Of a DNA stretch of 64,000 bases, positions 45,403 to 54,025 are shown piece after piece. The notes under the pieces were generated by a model, which saw only the letters and a list, made by a program, of their open reading frames with translations, was not told where the DNA came from and did no database searches. Source of the stretch: Exiguobacterium sp. s193 (GTDB taxonomy: Bacteria > Bacillota > Bacilli > Exiguobacteriales > Exiguobacteriaceae); NCBI RefSeq assembly GCF_018618755.1, contig NZ_JACSMR010000004.1, forward strand, positions 62,001 through 126,000. The letters are read 5' to 3'. Position numbers and translations under genes: made by a program. The stretch's first letter is position 1, and every line of letters begins with the position of its first letter.

Positions 45403-45457
45403 TGGTGAATTCCTCCTAATAGTTGCTTGCTTTGCTTTAGTATAGTTTTCGAGCTGA

Positions 45458-46594
45458 TCAACGAACGGCACACCGGTTCGGACCGACTTCCATCTCACGT
45501 TGTGTTTCGAGATCTGGTGTCTTCTTACCCATGTTCGTTTCGCGGATTTCTTGATACGCATTCGGTTGCGGTGGCAAGTTCTCTGTCACCATCTTACGGA
45601 AGACGGCTTCGTCTTCGATGTTCAACCCATGATTGTTCGCAAGGAGAACATTCAGTTTCTCCGCGACACTACCATCTGCGTTCAATTCTTCAATCAACAT
45701 GAAGTGTGCTGGAAGCACGATCAAGTCGTTCGAAAGTTCACGGTACGTCTTGTAGAGCGAGTTCCGTAAGTCACCGACCCAGTCGTCCGCAAGACCTGCG
45801 AGGTCAGGACGACCGATCGAATCGATGAACAAGATATCGCCCGTTAAGAGATACCGGTTGTCGACGACGAATGATGTCGAACCAATCGTATGTCCCGGGG
45901 AATAAAGGGCAAGCACATCGATTTGTGTATCTCCGACTTGCACATGACTACCATCTTCAAGTTTCGCGTATTCGAATGTCACATCTGTCGCGTCTTTTGG
46001 TGGTAACCAATAGGTCGCACCCGTTTTTTCAGCGATTTCACGACCACCTGAAATATGATCGGCATGTAAGTGTGTATCAAACACATGTGTAATCTTGACA
46101 TTGCGCGCTGTCGCATAATCGAGGTAAACATCTGTCATCCGCGTTGCGTCAACGAGGACCGCTTCGCCTTCCGAGATAATCATATAAGAAAGGCAGCCTT
46201 TTCCGATTCGGACGAACTGGACGACTTCCCCACGATCTTGACCCGTTTCATTTAATGTTCCGAGTGAGATCGGTTCGAGGTGCTCGCTCCATGCTTTCAT
46301 GCCACCTGCTAGATAAGAAACAGTCCGTCCCGCTTCCTCTAACATCTCGGCGACGAAGATTGAAGAACCTTCTTTTGCACAGACGACGAGAACGTCTTGA
46401 TCCGTCGGCAGTTGATCGAGAATATCTTCAACACCATCGAGTAAATCAAAATATGGAACGTTCAGGTAATTGAAGTTCTCGCCTTCAATTTTCCAGTCCG
46501 CGAATGCATCTTCGTTCCGGACGTCTAAGATAAAGAGTGATTGACGGTTAATAACTTTTTGTGTGACTTCTTGAGTCGTCATTGCGTGTGCCAT
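45458..46594 (-). CDS. Rhodanese-persulfide dioxygenase fusion (MBL fold)
   Basis: 378 residues. An N-terminal rhodanese domain (about 1-110, active cysteine in [13 protein letters not shown]) is joined to an ETHE1/PDO-like beta-lactamase-fold domain with [11 protein letters not shown] and [13 protein letters not shown] and later PAHFML. It should oxidise persulfides to sulfite with the rhodanese delivering or accepting sulfur. The domain order is the reverse of CstB, which has the MBL part first. ATG 46594. Lies between the TusA-rhodanese and the small TusA gene. Confidence 0.88.
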   Translation of the reverse strand: MAHAMTTQEVTQKVINRQSLFILDVRNEDAFADWKIEGENFNYLNVPYFDLLDGVEDILDQLPTDQDVLVVCAKEGSSIFVAEMLEEAGRTVSYLAGGMKAWSEHLEPISLGTLNETGQDRGEVVQFVRIGKGCLSYMIISEGEAVLVDATRMTDVYLDYATARNVKITHVFDTHLHADHISGGREIAEKTGATYWLPPKDATDVTFEYAKLEDGSHVQVGDTQIDVLALYSPGHTIGSTSFVVDNRYLLTGDILFIDSIGRPDLAGLADDWVGDLRNSLYKTYRELSNDLIVLPAHFMLIEELNADGSVAEKLNVLLANNHGLNIEDEAVFRKMVTENLPPQPNAYQEIRETNMGKKTPDLETQREMEVGPNRCAVR

Positions 46595-46625
46595 CTGTTG
46601 TTGTTCCTCCTAAGCGGTTTAGTAA

Positions 46626-47192
46626 TTAAACAGTCGTTGCCGTATCAAATGTCCACTGGCTCATGCCCGGGACGACATTTTGAACCGTGAATCCTTTTGC
46701 ATCGAGTTGTTGTGATGCGAGATCACTCCGGCTACCTGTCCGGCAAACGACGTAAATCGTTTTTGTTTTATCGAGTTCATCACTGCGTGTGTCGAGCTCA
46801 CCGAGCGGAATGTTGATCGCGTTCGGAATATGGGCGAAAGCATACTCGGCCGTTTCACGTACATCAAGAACGAGCACATCGTCGTTTGAGCGCACTGCTT
46901 CAAGTGTCTCGTTATTCACTACTTGTGTGAAAGCAGGTGCTTCCTGATCATTTCCAGAAGACTTCCGGACGTAATGACGTAACACGTCCCCTTCTTCAAT
47001 CGTTCCGAGGTACTGGTTGCCTGTACTGTTCGCCCAAGCACGCAAATCAGCGGTTGACCCTTTATCGGTTGCTTGCACTTCGATGACTTGACCTGGTTCG
47101 AGTGTCTTGATTGATTTTTTCGTACGGACGATTGGCATCGGACAAGCGAGTCCGCGTGCGTCGAGTACAACGTCTGTTTTAATTGTCTGCAA
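46626..47192 (-). CDS. TusA-rhodanese fusion (CstA-like)
   Basis: 188 residues: an N-terminal TusA domain (Cys in DARGLACPMPIVRTKKSI) and a C-terminal rhodanese (active Cys in VVCRTGSRSDLA). Staphylococcus CstA carries TusA, rhodanese and DsrE parts in one chain; here DsrE is a separate gene upstream. The start is TTG at 47192: GGAG lies nine bases before it and no ATG or GTG fits. An operator-like 16-mer (47208-47223) sits just before the RBS. Confidence 0.88.
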   Translation of the reverse strand: MQTIKTDVVLDARGLACPMPIVRTKKSIKTLEPGQVIEVQATDKGSTADLRAWANSTGNQYLGTIEEGDVLRHYVRKSSGNDQEAPAFTQVVNNETLEAVRSNDDVLVLDVRETAEYAFAHIPNAINIPLGELDTRSDELDKTKTIYVVCRTGSRSDLASQQLDAKGFTVQNVVPGMSQWTFDTATTV

Positions 47193-47207
47193 AAGTATTC
47201 GCTCCTT

Positions 47208-47223
47208 TTACCTCTAGGGGTAT
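47208..47223. promoter_or_regulatory. CstR-type operator, before tusA-rhodanese gene
   Basis: TTACCTCTAGGGGTAT. Shares WTACC, spacer, GGGTAT with the other three sites in this window. Lies between the RBS and a possible promoter within the operon. Confidence 0.6.
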
Positions 47224-47244
47224 ATTTAAGATTAAAAATTTTTT

Positions 47245-47550
47245 TTACTCTGTTTTTCCTTCGTAAGACATCATGCCGCCGTCCATATTGATGACTTGGA
47301 AGCCTTGTCCTTCGAGATATGTCGCTGCGCGACCGCTGCGTGCACCAGAGCGACAAACCATGACGTACTCTTTTTTCTTATCGAGTTCATTCATTTTGAA
47401 TTCAACGAGACCAAGCGGAATATGATTCGCTCCAGGAATCTTGCCTTCTTTCACTTCGTCGACTTCACGTACGTCGATGATGTTCAATTGTTCCCCGTTT
47501 TCAAGCTTTTCTTGTACTTCTTTAGCTGTTAGTCGTTTCATTTCGTTCAT
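47245..47550 (-). CDS. Single-domain rhodanese
   Basis: 101-residue rhodanese with the catalytic cysteine in VMVCRSGARSGRA, preceded by NIIDVREVDEVKEGKIPGA. It moves sulfane sulfur from a donor to thiol acceptors, here presumably persulfides. The gene starts at ATG 47550, with GAGGATGAACGA upstream, and lies among other persulfide genes. Confidence 0.9.
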   Translation of the reverse strand: MNEMKRLTAKEVQEKLENGEQLNIIDVREVDEVKEGKIPGANHIPLGLVEFKMNELDKKKEYVMVCRSGARSGRAATYLEGQGFQVINMDGGMMSYEGKTE

Positions 47551-47567
47551 CCTCCTTTAGTTTACGT

Positions 47568-47927
47568 TCAGCGCCATGCGTTCATGCCGCCGGATACTTC
47601 CGTTACGTTTGGATAACCTGCTTTTTTGAGTTGCTTGACAGCCTGTTTACTCCGCATCCCGCTTTGACAGATTACGATGACTTCCTTGTCTTTCGGAATT
47701 TTTCCGAGTTGCGTCGGTAAGGTTTGGAGCGGAATGTTTTTGAACCCTTTAATGTGGTTTCCTTTAAACTCGCCCGGTGTCCGGACATCCAAGTAAAAGC
47801 GATTGCGGTCATTTAACTTACTTTTTAGTTCGGTTGTTGAAATCTTCGAAACACCTTTCGTCGGTGCAAACATACGGTAAGCAAGAAACGCGACGATCAG
47901 TAGAAAAACAACGGTTAAGATATCCAC
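47568..47927 (-). CDS. Membrane-anchored rhodanese
   Basis: 119 residues. A membrane span (LTVVFLLIVAFLAYRMF) at residues 4-20 is followed by a rhodanese domain with cysteine in VIVCQSGMRSKQAV, likely facing the cytoplasm. It may relay sulfur at the membrane near the sulfite exporter or a quinone-linked sulfide enzyme. Lies 17 bases before the smaller rhodanese gene. Confidence 0.88.
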   Translation of the reverse strand: MDILTVVFLLIVAFLAYRMFAPTKGVSKISTTELKSKLNDRNRFYLDVRTPGEFKGNHIKGFKNIPLQTLPTQLGKIPKDKEVIVICQSGMRSKQAVKQLKKAGYPNVTEVSGGMNAWR

Positions 47928-47950
47928 TTTATGATTCCCCCATTCTCTAA

Positions 47951-48430
47951 TTAGATGAAGAGATTGACGTTTCCGTTTTCTGCGTCTGCGAGGTATGCTG
48001 CAACACCTGCGTATTCGATCCCATCATGTAATTCTTCTTGTTTCAGACCAAGTAAATCCATTGTCATCGTACACGCGACAAGTTTAACGTCTTGTTCTTT
48101 CGCAAGTTCAATCAAATCCGGAAGTGGCATCGCATTGTGTTTTTTCATGACGTTTTTAATCATTTTTTGACCGGCTCCACCGAAGTTCATTTTCGAAAGT
48201 GGCATTTTATCTGCACCACGTGGCATGAATTTACCAAACATTTTTTCGAGGAACGTTTTATCCGGTTGGATTGGCTCATCTTTACGCATCGCGTTTAATC
48301 CCCAAAACGTGTGAAAAATCGTAACTTCGTGATCGTACGCTGCTGCTCCATTTGCGATGATGTATGCTGCCATCACTTTGTCGTAATCTCCACTGAACAA
48401 TACAATCGTTGTTTTTTTAACATCTGACAT
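47951..48430 (-). CDS. DsrE/DsrE2-like sulfur-transfer protein
   Basis: 159 residues with the DsrE fold: VLFSGDYDKVMAAYIIANGAA, a GLNAMRKDEP loop, and KLVACTMTMDLLGL, where the Cys is the conserved sulfur acceptor. DsrE2-type proteins, often linked with rhodanese and TusA, carry persulfide sulfur between enzymes. First structural gene after the repressor, with its own operator-like site upstream. RBS GGAGGAATTAATTAA before ATG 48430. Confidence 0.87.
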   Translation of the reverse strand: MSDVKKTTIVLFSGDYDKVMAAYIIANGAAAYDHEVTIFHTFWGLNAMRKDEPIQPDKTFLEKMFGKFMPRGADKMPLSKMNFGGAGQKMIKNVMKKHNAMPLPDLIELAKEQDVKLVACTMTMDLLGLKQEELHDGIEYAGVAAYLADAENGNVNLFI

Positions 48431-48452
48431 TTAATTAATTCCTCCATCTACT

Positions 48453-48468
48453 TTACCCTATGGGGTAT
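48453..48468. promoter_or_regulatory. CstR-type operator, before DsrE-like gene
   Basis: TTACCCTATGGGGTAT; the minus-strand TAAAGT (48450-48455) just downstream could be the -10. Matches the other sites. Confidence 0.65.
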
Positions 48469-48486
48469 AAAATATTTTAAAAATTT

Positions 48487-48750
48487 TTATCGACTTTTTA
48501 AAAGCAATTGAACGGCTTCTGCAACAGCCTGTTCATGGTTTTCTTCTGTCTCATCATTCTTGACACAACCGATGAGGTTTTCACTCACAACCAGTCCGAT
48601 GACACGATCAATTGCACTTCGTGTCGCACTGAGCTGTGTGACGACATCCTTACAAGAAGCATCCTCTTTCATCATACGGACGATGCCATGTAGTTGTCCT
48701 TCAATCCGGTTCATTCGATGAATGATTCGATCTTCATATAATTTTTCCAT
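48487..48750 (-). CDS. cstR: CstR-like persulfide-sensing transcriptional repressor
   Basis: 87-residue protein of the CsoR/FrmR/CstR family. Cys33 (DASCKDVV) and Cys62 (NLIGCVK) are the two reactive cysteines. The copper-ligand histidine four residues before the second cysteine in CsoR is Asn here, so copper sensing is unlikely; sulfide and persulfide sensing by disulfide or polysulfide formation is expected. The N-terminal helix and RIEGQLHGIVRMM basic helix bind DNA. Located at the head of the sulfur cluster, with an operator inside its own promoter. Confidence 0.88.
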   Translation of the reverse strand: MEKLYEDRIIHRMNRIEGQLHGIVRMMKEDASCKDVVTQLSATRSAIDRVIGLVVSENLIGCVKNDETEENHEQAVAEAVQLLLKSR

Positions 48751-48808
48751 TTGAAGACCACTCTCCTTTTTCGTGTGACGTTCGTCATACCTCGTTGGTA
48801 CATTTCAT

Positions 48809-48837
48809 ACTTTAATACCTACGGGGGTATAAGTCAA
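48809..48837 (-). promoter_or_regulatory. cstR promoter with CstR operator in the spacer
   Basis: Minus strand TTGACT (48832-48837), 17 bases, TAAAGT (48809-48814). The operator ATACCTACGGGGGTAT (48815-48830) nearly fills the spacer, a placement that would block RNA polymerase when the apo-repressor is bound. Confidence 0.75.
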
Positions 48838-48856
48838 CGAAAAAGTTTTTCTTTTT

Positions 48857-49714
48857 TTAATTCTGTTTAAATTCTTCCACTACCATCGCCATCCACTTTT
48901 CGGATAGACGTGTCGGGTGTTCCTGTAACGTCACGAATTGAAAAATCCGCTGTTGAATTGGGTCCTGGTTATGAACCCGGTAATTTACTGAATCGAGCAT
49001 CGTTCCTGCCAACCGCTCTGAAATCATCGAAATGCCCGTTCCATTTTCAATTAACTGTTTCACGAGACGATTCGAATGGACCGTGATGATCCGTTGCGGA
49101 ACAATATCATTCGTTTCCAACCATGCTTCGAGTGCCGCTCGCCCAGCAGACCCCTCCTCACGGTAAATGAACGTTGCCTCGTTGAGATCGAGTTCACGTT
49201 GACCAATCACTCGGAGTCGATCGAATGCGAAGGGCGTCACTTTAATTTGTGGTGCTTCAACCGTTCCTTCGACTAGACCTAAATCAATTTCATAATGAAG
49301 CACAGCTTGTTCGACTTGTTCCTGATTCATTAGCTTGGCATCAATCATGACTTCCGGATATAGCGTTACAAAACGGTGTATCATCTTTTCAAGCATCGTT
49401 TCATAAATCGTATGCGTTGCAGCAATTTTTAGGTGACCACGAACACGTCCTTCGAGTTCATCCATCTCTTGATCGAGTCGTTCCACTTGATGCAGGATTT
49501 CTTTCGCGTGTTGATAAACCAATTGTCCAGCTTCCGATATTTCAATCGTTTTATTGAAAGAATGCCGATGAATCAATGCTTGTCCAAAATGCGTTTCTAA
49601 CCGTTTTAAATGCAGACTGACGGTCGGTTGTGAAATATAGAGTTGCTCTGCTGTTTTCGTAAAGTGTTTTGTTTCGACTAAGGAAATAAACGTTCTTAAT
49701 TCATGGAGACGCAT
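48857..49714 (-). CDS. LysR family transcriptional regulator
   Basis: 285 residues. The N-terminal winged helix reads LRTFISLVETKHFTKTAEQL...SQPTVSLHLKRLE, and the rest is the co-inducer domain. It is similar in shape to CysL/CysB-type regulators, but the exact subfamily is not shown by sequence. Divergent from a TauE-like exporter gene, so it likely controls that gene in response to a sulfur compound. ATG 49714. Confidence 0.88.
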   Translation of the reverse strand: MRLHELRTFISLVETKHFTKTAEQLYISQPTVSLHLKRLETHFGQALIHRHSFNKTIEISEAGQLVYQHAKEILHQVERLDQEMDELEGRVRGHLKIAATHTIYETMLEKMIHRFVTLYPEVMIDAKLMNQEQVEQAVLHYEIDLGLVEGTVEAPQIKVTPFAFDRLRVIGQRELDLNEATFIYREEGSAGRAALEAWLETNDIVPQRIITVHSNRLVKQLIENGTGISMISERLAGTMLDSVNYRVHNQDPIQQRIFQFVTLQEHPTRLSEKWMAMVVEEFKQN

Positions 49715-49735
49715 TTTATCCCTCCTTATTAACTT

Positions 49736-49759
49736 TTATAATCATTTGTATCAGTATAA
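49736..49759. promoter_or_regulatory. Candidate LysR binding site
   Basis: TTATAATCA, six bases, TCAGTATAA (arms match at seven of nine bases), 22 bases upstream of the lysR start and in the divergent region with the tauE-like gene. Suggestive only. Confidence 0.35.
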
Positions 49760-49832
49760 TCTATTTTCATAATGAATCAACGCCCGGTACAGTAAAGATA
49801 AATCAAGTACAAAAGAAAGAAGGGTTTACTGC

Positions 49833-50687
49833 GTGGAATTCATATTATTTATTCTGTTAGGAACAGCGATCGGGATCTTATCCGGGTTTTTCGGAATCGG
49901 CGGAGGGATCATTTTAACCCCCCTCCTGTTAATTATCGGGTATCCGCCAAGCACGGCCATCGTCCTCAGTCTGTTATTGACACTCGGTTCGACCGTGACC
50001 GGGACGGTATCGCATATGCGTCTGAAAAATTTCCATGTCCGTGATGCGTTAGCCGTCGGATTATCGGGGATCGTCGGTTCTGCCGTCATCACGCCGGTCG
50101 TCTTTTGGCTCGAACAACGGACGGGTGCTGATGCGATGATTTCCGCCCTCTACATCGTCTTGCTGACCTGGTTTGCGATTCAGTTCTTAAAACCATCGAA
50201 ACGAAAACCCGTCGAAGGACACGTCACACAAGCGAATCTCTATAAATTGATGGTGATCGGATTTGCTGCCGGGATTTTGTCCTCCCTCATGGGGGTCAGT
50301 GGTGGCTTCTTATTGACGCCGCTCTTGATGGGTTGGGTCCGGTTCCCACTGAAACAAGCCATCGGCACGAGCATCGCCTCGGCAACACTGATCGTCCTTG
50401 GTGGCGTTGCCAGTTATCTCGCTTCAGGGACAGAAGCTCCCCTTTATCTCGGCATCACTTTAATCGTCGGTGCGTTTATCGGCTCTCCGATCGGTGCTTC
50501 CTTGCTTCATCTGTTTGAAGACCATTTCGTCCGAAAGAGTCTTGGTGTCTTTTATTCCGTCGTCGCCGTCAGTGTCATGTTAAAAGTCTTCGGGCAGGAA
50601 ACAGGATCGCTCATCTTGCTCGGCGTCTTTACGATCGGACTGTTGATTCTATTTTTCTATCAAAAAGTAAGAAGTAGACGTTCTTAG
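49833..50687 (+). CDS. TauE/SafE family permease (LysR-linked)
   Basis: 284 residues, eight predicted spans with the two-fold motif pair GIGGGIILTPLLLIIG and GVSGGFLLTPLLMG. Start is GTG 49833 with AGAAGGG upstream. Divergent from the LysR gene; probably exports sulfite, sulfoacetate or another sulfur oxyanion. A second family member lies 5 kb away in the persulfide cluster, so the two may serve different anions or regulators. Confidence 0.9.
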   Translation: MEFILFILLGTAIGILSGFFGIGGGIILTPLLLIIGYPPSTAIVLSLLLTLGSTVTGTVSHMRLKNFHVRDALAVGLSGIVGSAVITPVVFWLEQRTGADAMISALYIVLLTWFAIQFLKPSKRKPVEGHVTQANLYKLMVIGFAAGILSSLMGVSGGFLLTPLLMGWVRFPLKQAIGTSIASATLIVLGGVASYLASGTEAPLYLGITLIVGAFIGSPIGASLLHLFEDHFVRKSLGVFYSVVAVSVMLKVFGQETGSLILLGVFTIGLLILFFYQKVRSRRS

Positions 50688-50781
50688 GATATGAGATTTG
50701 TTTGAATCGCGTCCAAAGCGAAAAGCAATCTTCTTACTTCTTTATCCGCATACTGAAGACAACGTGCTATCGGGAGATCAA

Positions 50782-51030
50782 GCGTCTTTTTTCGTTGCTT
50801 TCCTCGGGCGAGGCGCAAGCCATTGCTCCTTGATCCTCACGGACAACGAGCAGGGTCTTGCCTGCCTCTGGCAAGTCGCGTTAAAAACGCACTTATGCCC
50901 GCAGGAGTCAACGAAACGTGACGCTTTTCAGGTAACACCGTGACGGAAATCCAGGCATGCAGACGGTATAGCACGAACGGATTGCTTCTCGATATCGTAT
51001 GTTCACGCTTCATAAGCGTTTATCTACACA
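50782..51030 (+). repeat. Dispersed structured repeat, copy B (type 1)
   Basis: The core is 50782-50924, with the same inverted ends and inner pairing as copy A. The variable arm AAGTCGCGT/AACGCACTT pairs by sequence different from copy A. Homology with A continues to ATCCAGGCATGCAGACGG and the tail CACGCTTCATAAGCG. It lies between converging tauE-like and yihY genes. No ORF of interest. Confidence 0.8.
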
Positions 51031-51032
51031 CT

Positions 51033-51066
51033 AAAGAAACTGCCCTTAGCGGACAGTTTCTTTTTT
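51033..51066. terminator. Terminator overlapping the yihY gene end
   Basis: AAAGAAACTG pairs with CAGTTTCTTTTTT across the last codons of the minus-strand gene; the T run favours the plus strand, so it mainly ends transcription coming from the tauE-like side. Confidence 0.55.
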
Positions 51067-51903
51067 GGTTTTTTCAGGCTTCATGATTTTCGCTTCTTTT
51101 TTCTGTCGCATCCGTTCTGCATTCATCAGTCCACCGAGCATCAAGACGACGGACGATAAATAAAACCAGGTCATCAGGACAATGATTCCGGCGAGCTGTC
51201 CGTACAACCGGTCATAACTTCCGAACTCAGCATAGTATGAAAATACTTCGGAAACGACTTGCCACGCGATAGTTGCAAACAATGCCCCCGGGAGTACTTG
51301 ACGAATCGTTAAGCTGACACTCGGTAAAATGCGATACAACAACACAAAAAACAGGAAGAGGAATAACGATCCGAGCCCCCAGCGGAATACAAACCAGATG
51401 GACGAATAGTCCGCTGCAATATCTGCGATGAGTGCAAAATGACTGATAAAGCGCCGGGCTAATTTTTCAGCAACCGGGACAACGAGCGAAAATGGCAAGA
51501 TGAACATCATGCCGATCGTAAAGCCGAAGTCCTGTAATAGCCCCCGCCAAAACGGGACTTTCCGCGTTACTTCAAGCGCATCATTGAGCGAACGGACGAG
51601 CGACTGGACCGACATCGAGGCGAGCCAAAAAGCTGCAATAAAACTGATCGAAGCAAGCTTTAGTCCCCCGCTGTCAAATATCCCGGCGATGTTTTGGCGG
51701 ATTAAGTCATACGTTTCGGCTGGAGCGAATGGACGAATCAAATCAAGGACTTCACCGGAAGTGAACGGTAAAAAAGATACTAACCCGACAACAAATAATA
51801 GGAACGGAAATAAGGACAACATCAAATAATAGGCGAGCTGTGCCGATTTATCGAAAAAAGCTTCACCAAAAAAACGAATAAAAACTGGTTTAACTAAAGA
51901 CAT
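51046..51903 (-). CDS. YihY/BrkB family membrane protein
   Basis: 285 residues with six membrane spans and the family's SAQLAYYLMLSLFPFLLFVV N-terminal pattern and LPGALFATIAWQVVSEVFSYY. Function uncertain; earlier annotations as RNase BN are not accepted for this family. ATG 51903. A lysine-rich cytoplasmic C-terminal tail (KKEAKIMKPEKTKKE) follows the last span. Confidence 0.9.
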   Translation of the reverse strand: MSLVKPVFIRFFGEAFFDKSAQLAYYLMLSLFPFLLFVVGLVSFLPFTSGEVLDLIRPFAPAETYDLIRQNIAGIFDSGGLKLASISFIAAFWLASMSVQSLVRSLNDALEVTRKVPFWRGLLQDFGFTIGMMFILPFSLVVPVAEKLARRFISHFALIADIAADYSSIWFVFRWGLGSLFLFLFFVLLYRILPSVSLTIRQVLPGALFATIAWQVVSEVFSYYAEFGSYDRLYGQLAGIIVLMTWFYLSSVVLMLGGLMNAERMRQKKEAKIMKPEKTKKETVR

Positions 51904-52086
51904 ACGAATTTCCTCACTTTCATTGATTCTCTTATCTATCCCCCTTCTTCCTTCTAATTAATCTTTGAACGTCTTTTGAACTTGTAAGAACCATTTCAGT
52001 CACTATCAGTTGGCGCTCTCCTCATTCTGCTTGTACACTAGAGTCAGAAACCCTGTCGTTTTGGATGAAGAAAGGACGCAATTACT

Positions 52087-53169
52087 GTGCAGCATTTACT
52101 TGAAGAAGCAGAACGCTTCTTAACATCTTATATAGAAGAGACACCACATATGAAAGATCGTTTGGAAGTCGTCCGTAAAGAAATCCAGCGAACCGGCACC
52201 TATACGCAGACAACGGATGAAGTGACGTTCGGTGCTAAACTCGCTTGGCGTAACAGCAACCGGTGCATCGGCCGCCTCTTTTGGGATCAACTGCATGTCA
52301 TCGATGCCCGCGAAGCGACGACAATTGAAGCGATTCGCGACGCATTACTTCATCACATTTACCACGCAACCAATGATGGACGGATTCGCTCGACGATTAC
52401 GATTTTCCATCCGCAACGTGTCCGTGTCCTCAATCATCAACTGATTCGGTACGCCGGCTACGAAACAGCCGACGGCATACTCGGGGACCCGGCATCCATC
52501 GCCTTCACGAAGCAGTGCCAGGCACTTGGTTGGACAGGACCAGGAACGGCCTTTGATGTTTTGCCGCTCCTGATTGAACTGGATGGTCAGGTGACGGTCC
52601 ATGAGATTCCGCAAGAACTGATTCTTGAAGTCACGATTACCCATCCCGACTACGACCTATTCGCCGGGCGCGAAATCAAGTGGTACGCGGTCCCGATGAT
52701 TTCCGACATGCGCCTTGAGATTGGCGGCATTTCGTATCCATGCGCTCCTTTTAACGGATGGTATATGGGGACAGAAATCGGCGCCCGTAATCTCGCCGAT
52801 TCGGACCGCTACAATCTTTTACCGCTCGTCGCAGAACAGCTTGGTCTGAACACGTCCCGCGAACGTGCCTTATGGAAAGACCGGGCCCTCGTCGAACTGA
52901 ATGTCGCCGTCCTCGAATCCTTCGAGCGGTCCGGGGTGACGATCGTCGATCATCATACGGCAGCCAAACAATTCGCCCGGTTCGAAAAAAATGAAGCCAC
53001 TTGCGGTCGTGATGTCACCGGAGAATGGTCGTGGCTCGTCCCGCCGATGAGCGGTGCAACGACACACGTCTTCCATAAAGATTATGACAATGCATTGCAA
53101 CGGCCGAACTTTTTCCCGAAACAAACGCAAGCCGCGAAATGTCCGTTCCACCAGGAGGTCCCGCGATGA
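52087..53169 (+). CDS. nos: Nitric oxide synthase oxygenase
   Basis: 360 residues, the oxygenase-only bacterial NOS that makes NO from arginine using a separate reductase. The heme thiolate ligand is Cys60 in WRNSNRCIGR, and the substrate-arginine-binding Glu230 is in GWYMGTEIG. CPFHQ near the C-terminus is usual in the family. The start is GTG 52087 with AAAGGA some distance upstream, which is weak but the best candidate. Its stop overlaps the next gene's ATG, so the two are co-translated. NO may aid oxidative-stress survival. Confidence 0.93.
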   Translation: MQHLLEEAERFLTSYIEETPHMKDRLEVVRKEIQRTGTYTQTTDEVTFGAKLAWRNSNRCIGRLFWDQLHVIDAREATTIEAIRDALLHHIYHATNDGRIRSTITIFHPQRVRVLNHQLIRYAGYETADGILGDPASIAFTKQCQALGWTGPGTAFDVLPLLIELDGQVTVHEIPQELILEVTITHPDYDLFAGREIKWYAVPMISDMRLEIGGISYPCAPFNGWYMGTEIGARNLADSDRYNLLPLVAEQLGLNTSRERALWKDRALVELNVAVLESFERSGVTIVDHHTAAKQFARFEKNEATCGRDVTGEWSWLVPPMSGATTHVFHKDYDNALQRPNFFPKQTQAAKCPFHQEVPR

Positions 53170-53612
53170 ATTACGTCAAATCCATCCGTGATTTAGTCGG
53201 ACACACTCCGCTGATTTTAGTCGGCTCGGTTGTCCTCGTCATTAAAGAAGGACAGATTTTACTTGAACAACGAAATGAAAATCAAGCACGTTTCGGTCTT
53301 CCGGGTGGTCTCATGGAATGGGAAGAATCAACGGAAGAGACCGCGCGACGTGAGTTATTCGAAGAAACCGGTCTCGTCGCGGATACGCTCAATCTGCTTG
53401 GTGTCTACTCCGGTAAAAATTACGTCACGACACTCGCAAATGGGGATGTGTTTCAAAGCGTCACCCTTGCGTACATTGCGTCCGATACTTCCGGCACACT
53501 CCGTGTCAGTGATGAAAGTGTTGCATTGACGTATGTGTCGCTGACGGACTTACCGGATAATATCGTCGGTTCGCATCTTCTGATGATTCAAGATTATATT
53601 GCTAAACGCTAA
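53166..53612 (+). CDS. Nudix hydrolase (MutT/ADP-ribose type)
   Basis: 148 residues. The Nudix box reads GGLMEWEESTEETARREL followed by FEETGL, with all metal-binding glutamates. The start is ATG 53166, four bases before the nos stop (ATGA overlap), with GGAGG just upstream, so a functional link is possible. Substrate unknown; nucleoside diphosphate derivatives are likely. Confidence 0.92.
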   Translation: MNYVKSIRDLVGHTPLILVGSVVLVIKEGQILLEQRNENQARFGLPGGLMEWEESTEETARRELFEETGLVADTLNLLGVYSGKNYVTTLANGDVFQSVTLAYIASDTSGTLRVSDESVALTYVSLTDLPDNIVGSHLLMIQDYIAKR

Positions 53613-53669
53613 CTCTTAAAGCACTCAGGTTGTATCTAAAGTTTTTTTGATGCAAGAGTCTGTAAAAAA

Positions 53670-53790
53670 ACACTCTCTTTTCTCGTACTTTCCTCAGGTG
53701 AGACATAAGCTATTCCAATGAATAATGCCTTCACGCTGATCTGCAAAATAACGCTTTGATTAAGAAAAGGTTCTATACAGGTTTTCATGC
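53670..53790 (+). repeat. Degenerate copy of the type-1 structured repeat
   Basis: CTCTTTTCTCGTACTTTCC, then CAGGTGAGACATAAGCTATT, align with the repeat's left half (about three quarters of bases in ~44). Later CATGCAGTCC recalls the tail. The right arm is not recognisable, so this is an eroded copy. Confidence 0.4.
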
Positions 53791-53809
53791 AGTCCACTCT
53801 AAGTTAATG

Positions 53810-53846
53810 CGCCTCTTTCTAAAAAAGAAAGCTAGGCGTTTTTTTT
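53810..53846 (+). terminator. Terminator downstream of the nos-Nudix operon
   Basis: CGCCTCTTTCT pairs with AGAAAGCTAGGCG (one bulge), followed by eight T. The rest of 53613-54025 shows only the repeat remnant, plus a short IS-end-like segment near 54010. Confidence 0.8.
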
Positions 53847-54025
53847 ACGTGTCATCTTCTCAATTATGTATTTCATCAAAATAAGTCATGCGATACCGGA
53901 AATAATATCAATCATATTTCCTGCAAAAGTTCAAGTAACTAAAGTTCAGTCGACGAAATAGAAAGCGTAGATGTTCCATTGGCATGACGGACTTTTATCA
54001 AAAATCAGGCGAGAATACTCCCACC

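Noticed and set aside
45175-45561. Long N-terminal form of TusA
   Set aside because: The extra 53 residues overlap the upstream dioxygenase gene; the RBS clearly marks ATG 45402.
48487-48750. Copper-sensing CsoR
   Set aside because: The histidine ligand four residues before the second cysteine is Asn, and the neighbours are sulfur-transfer genes rather than copper pumps.
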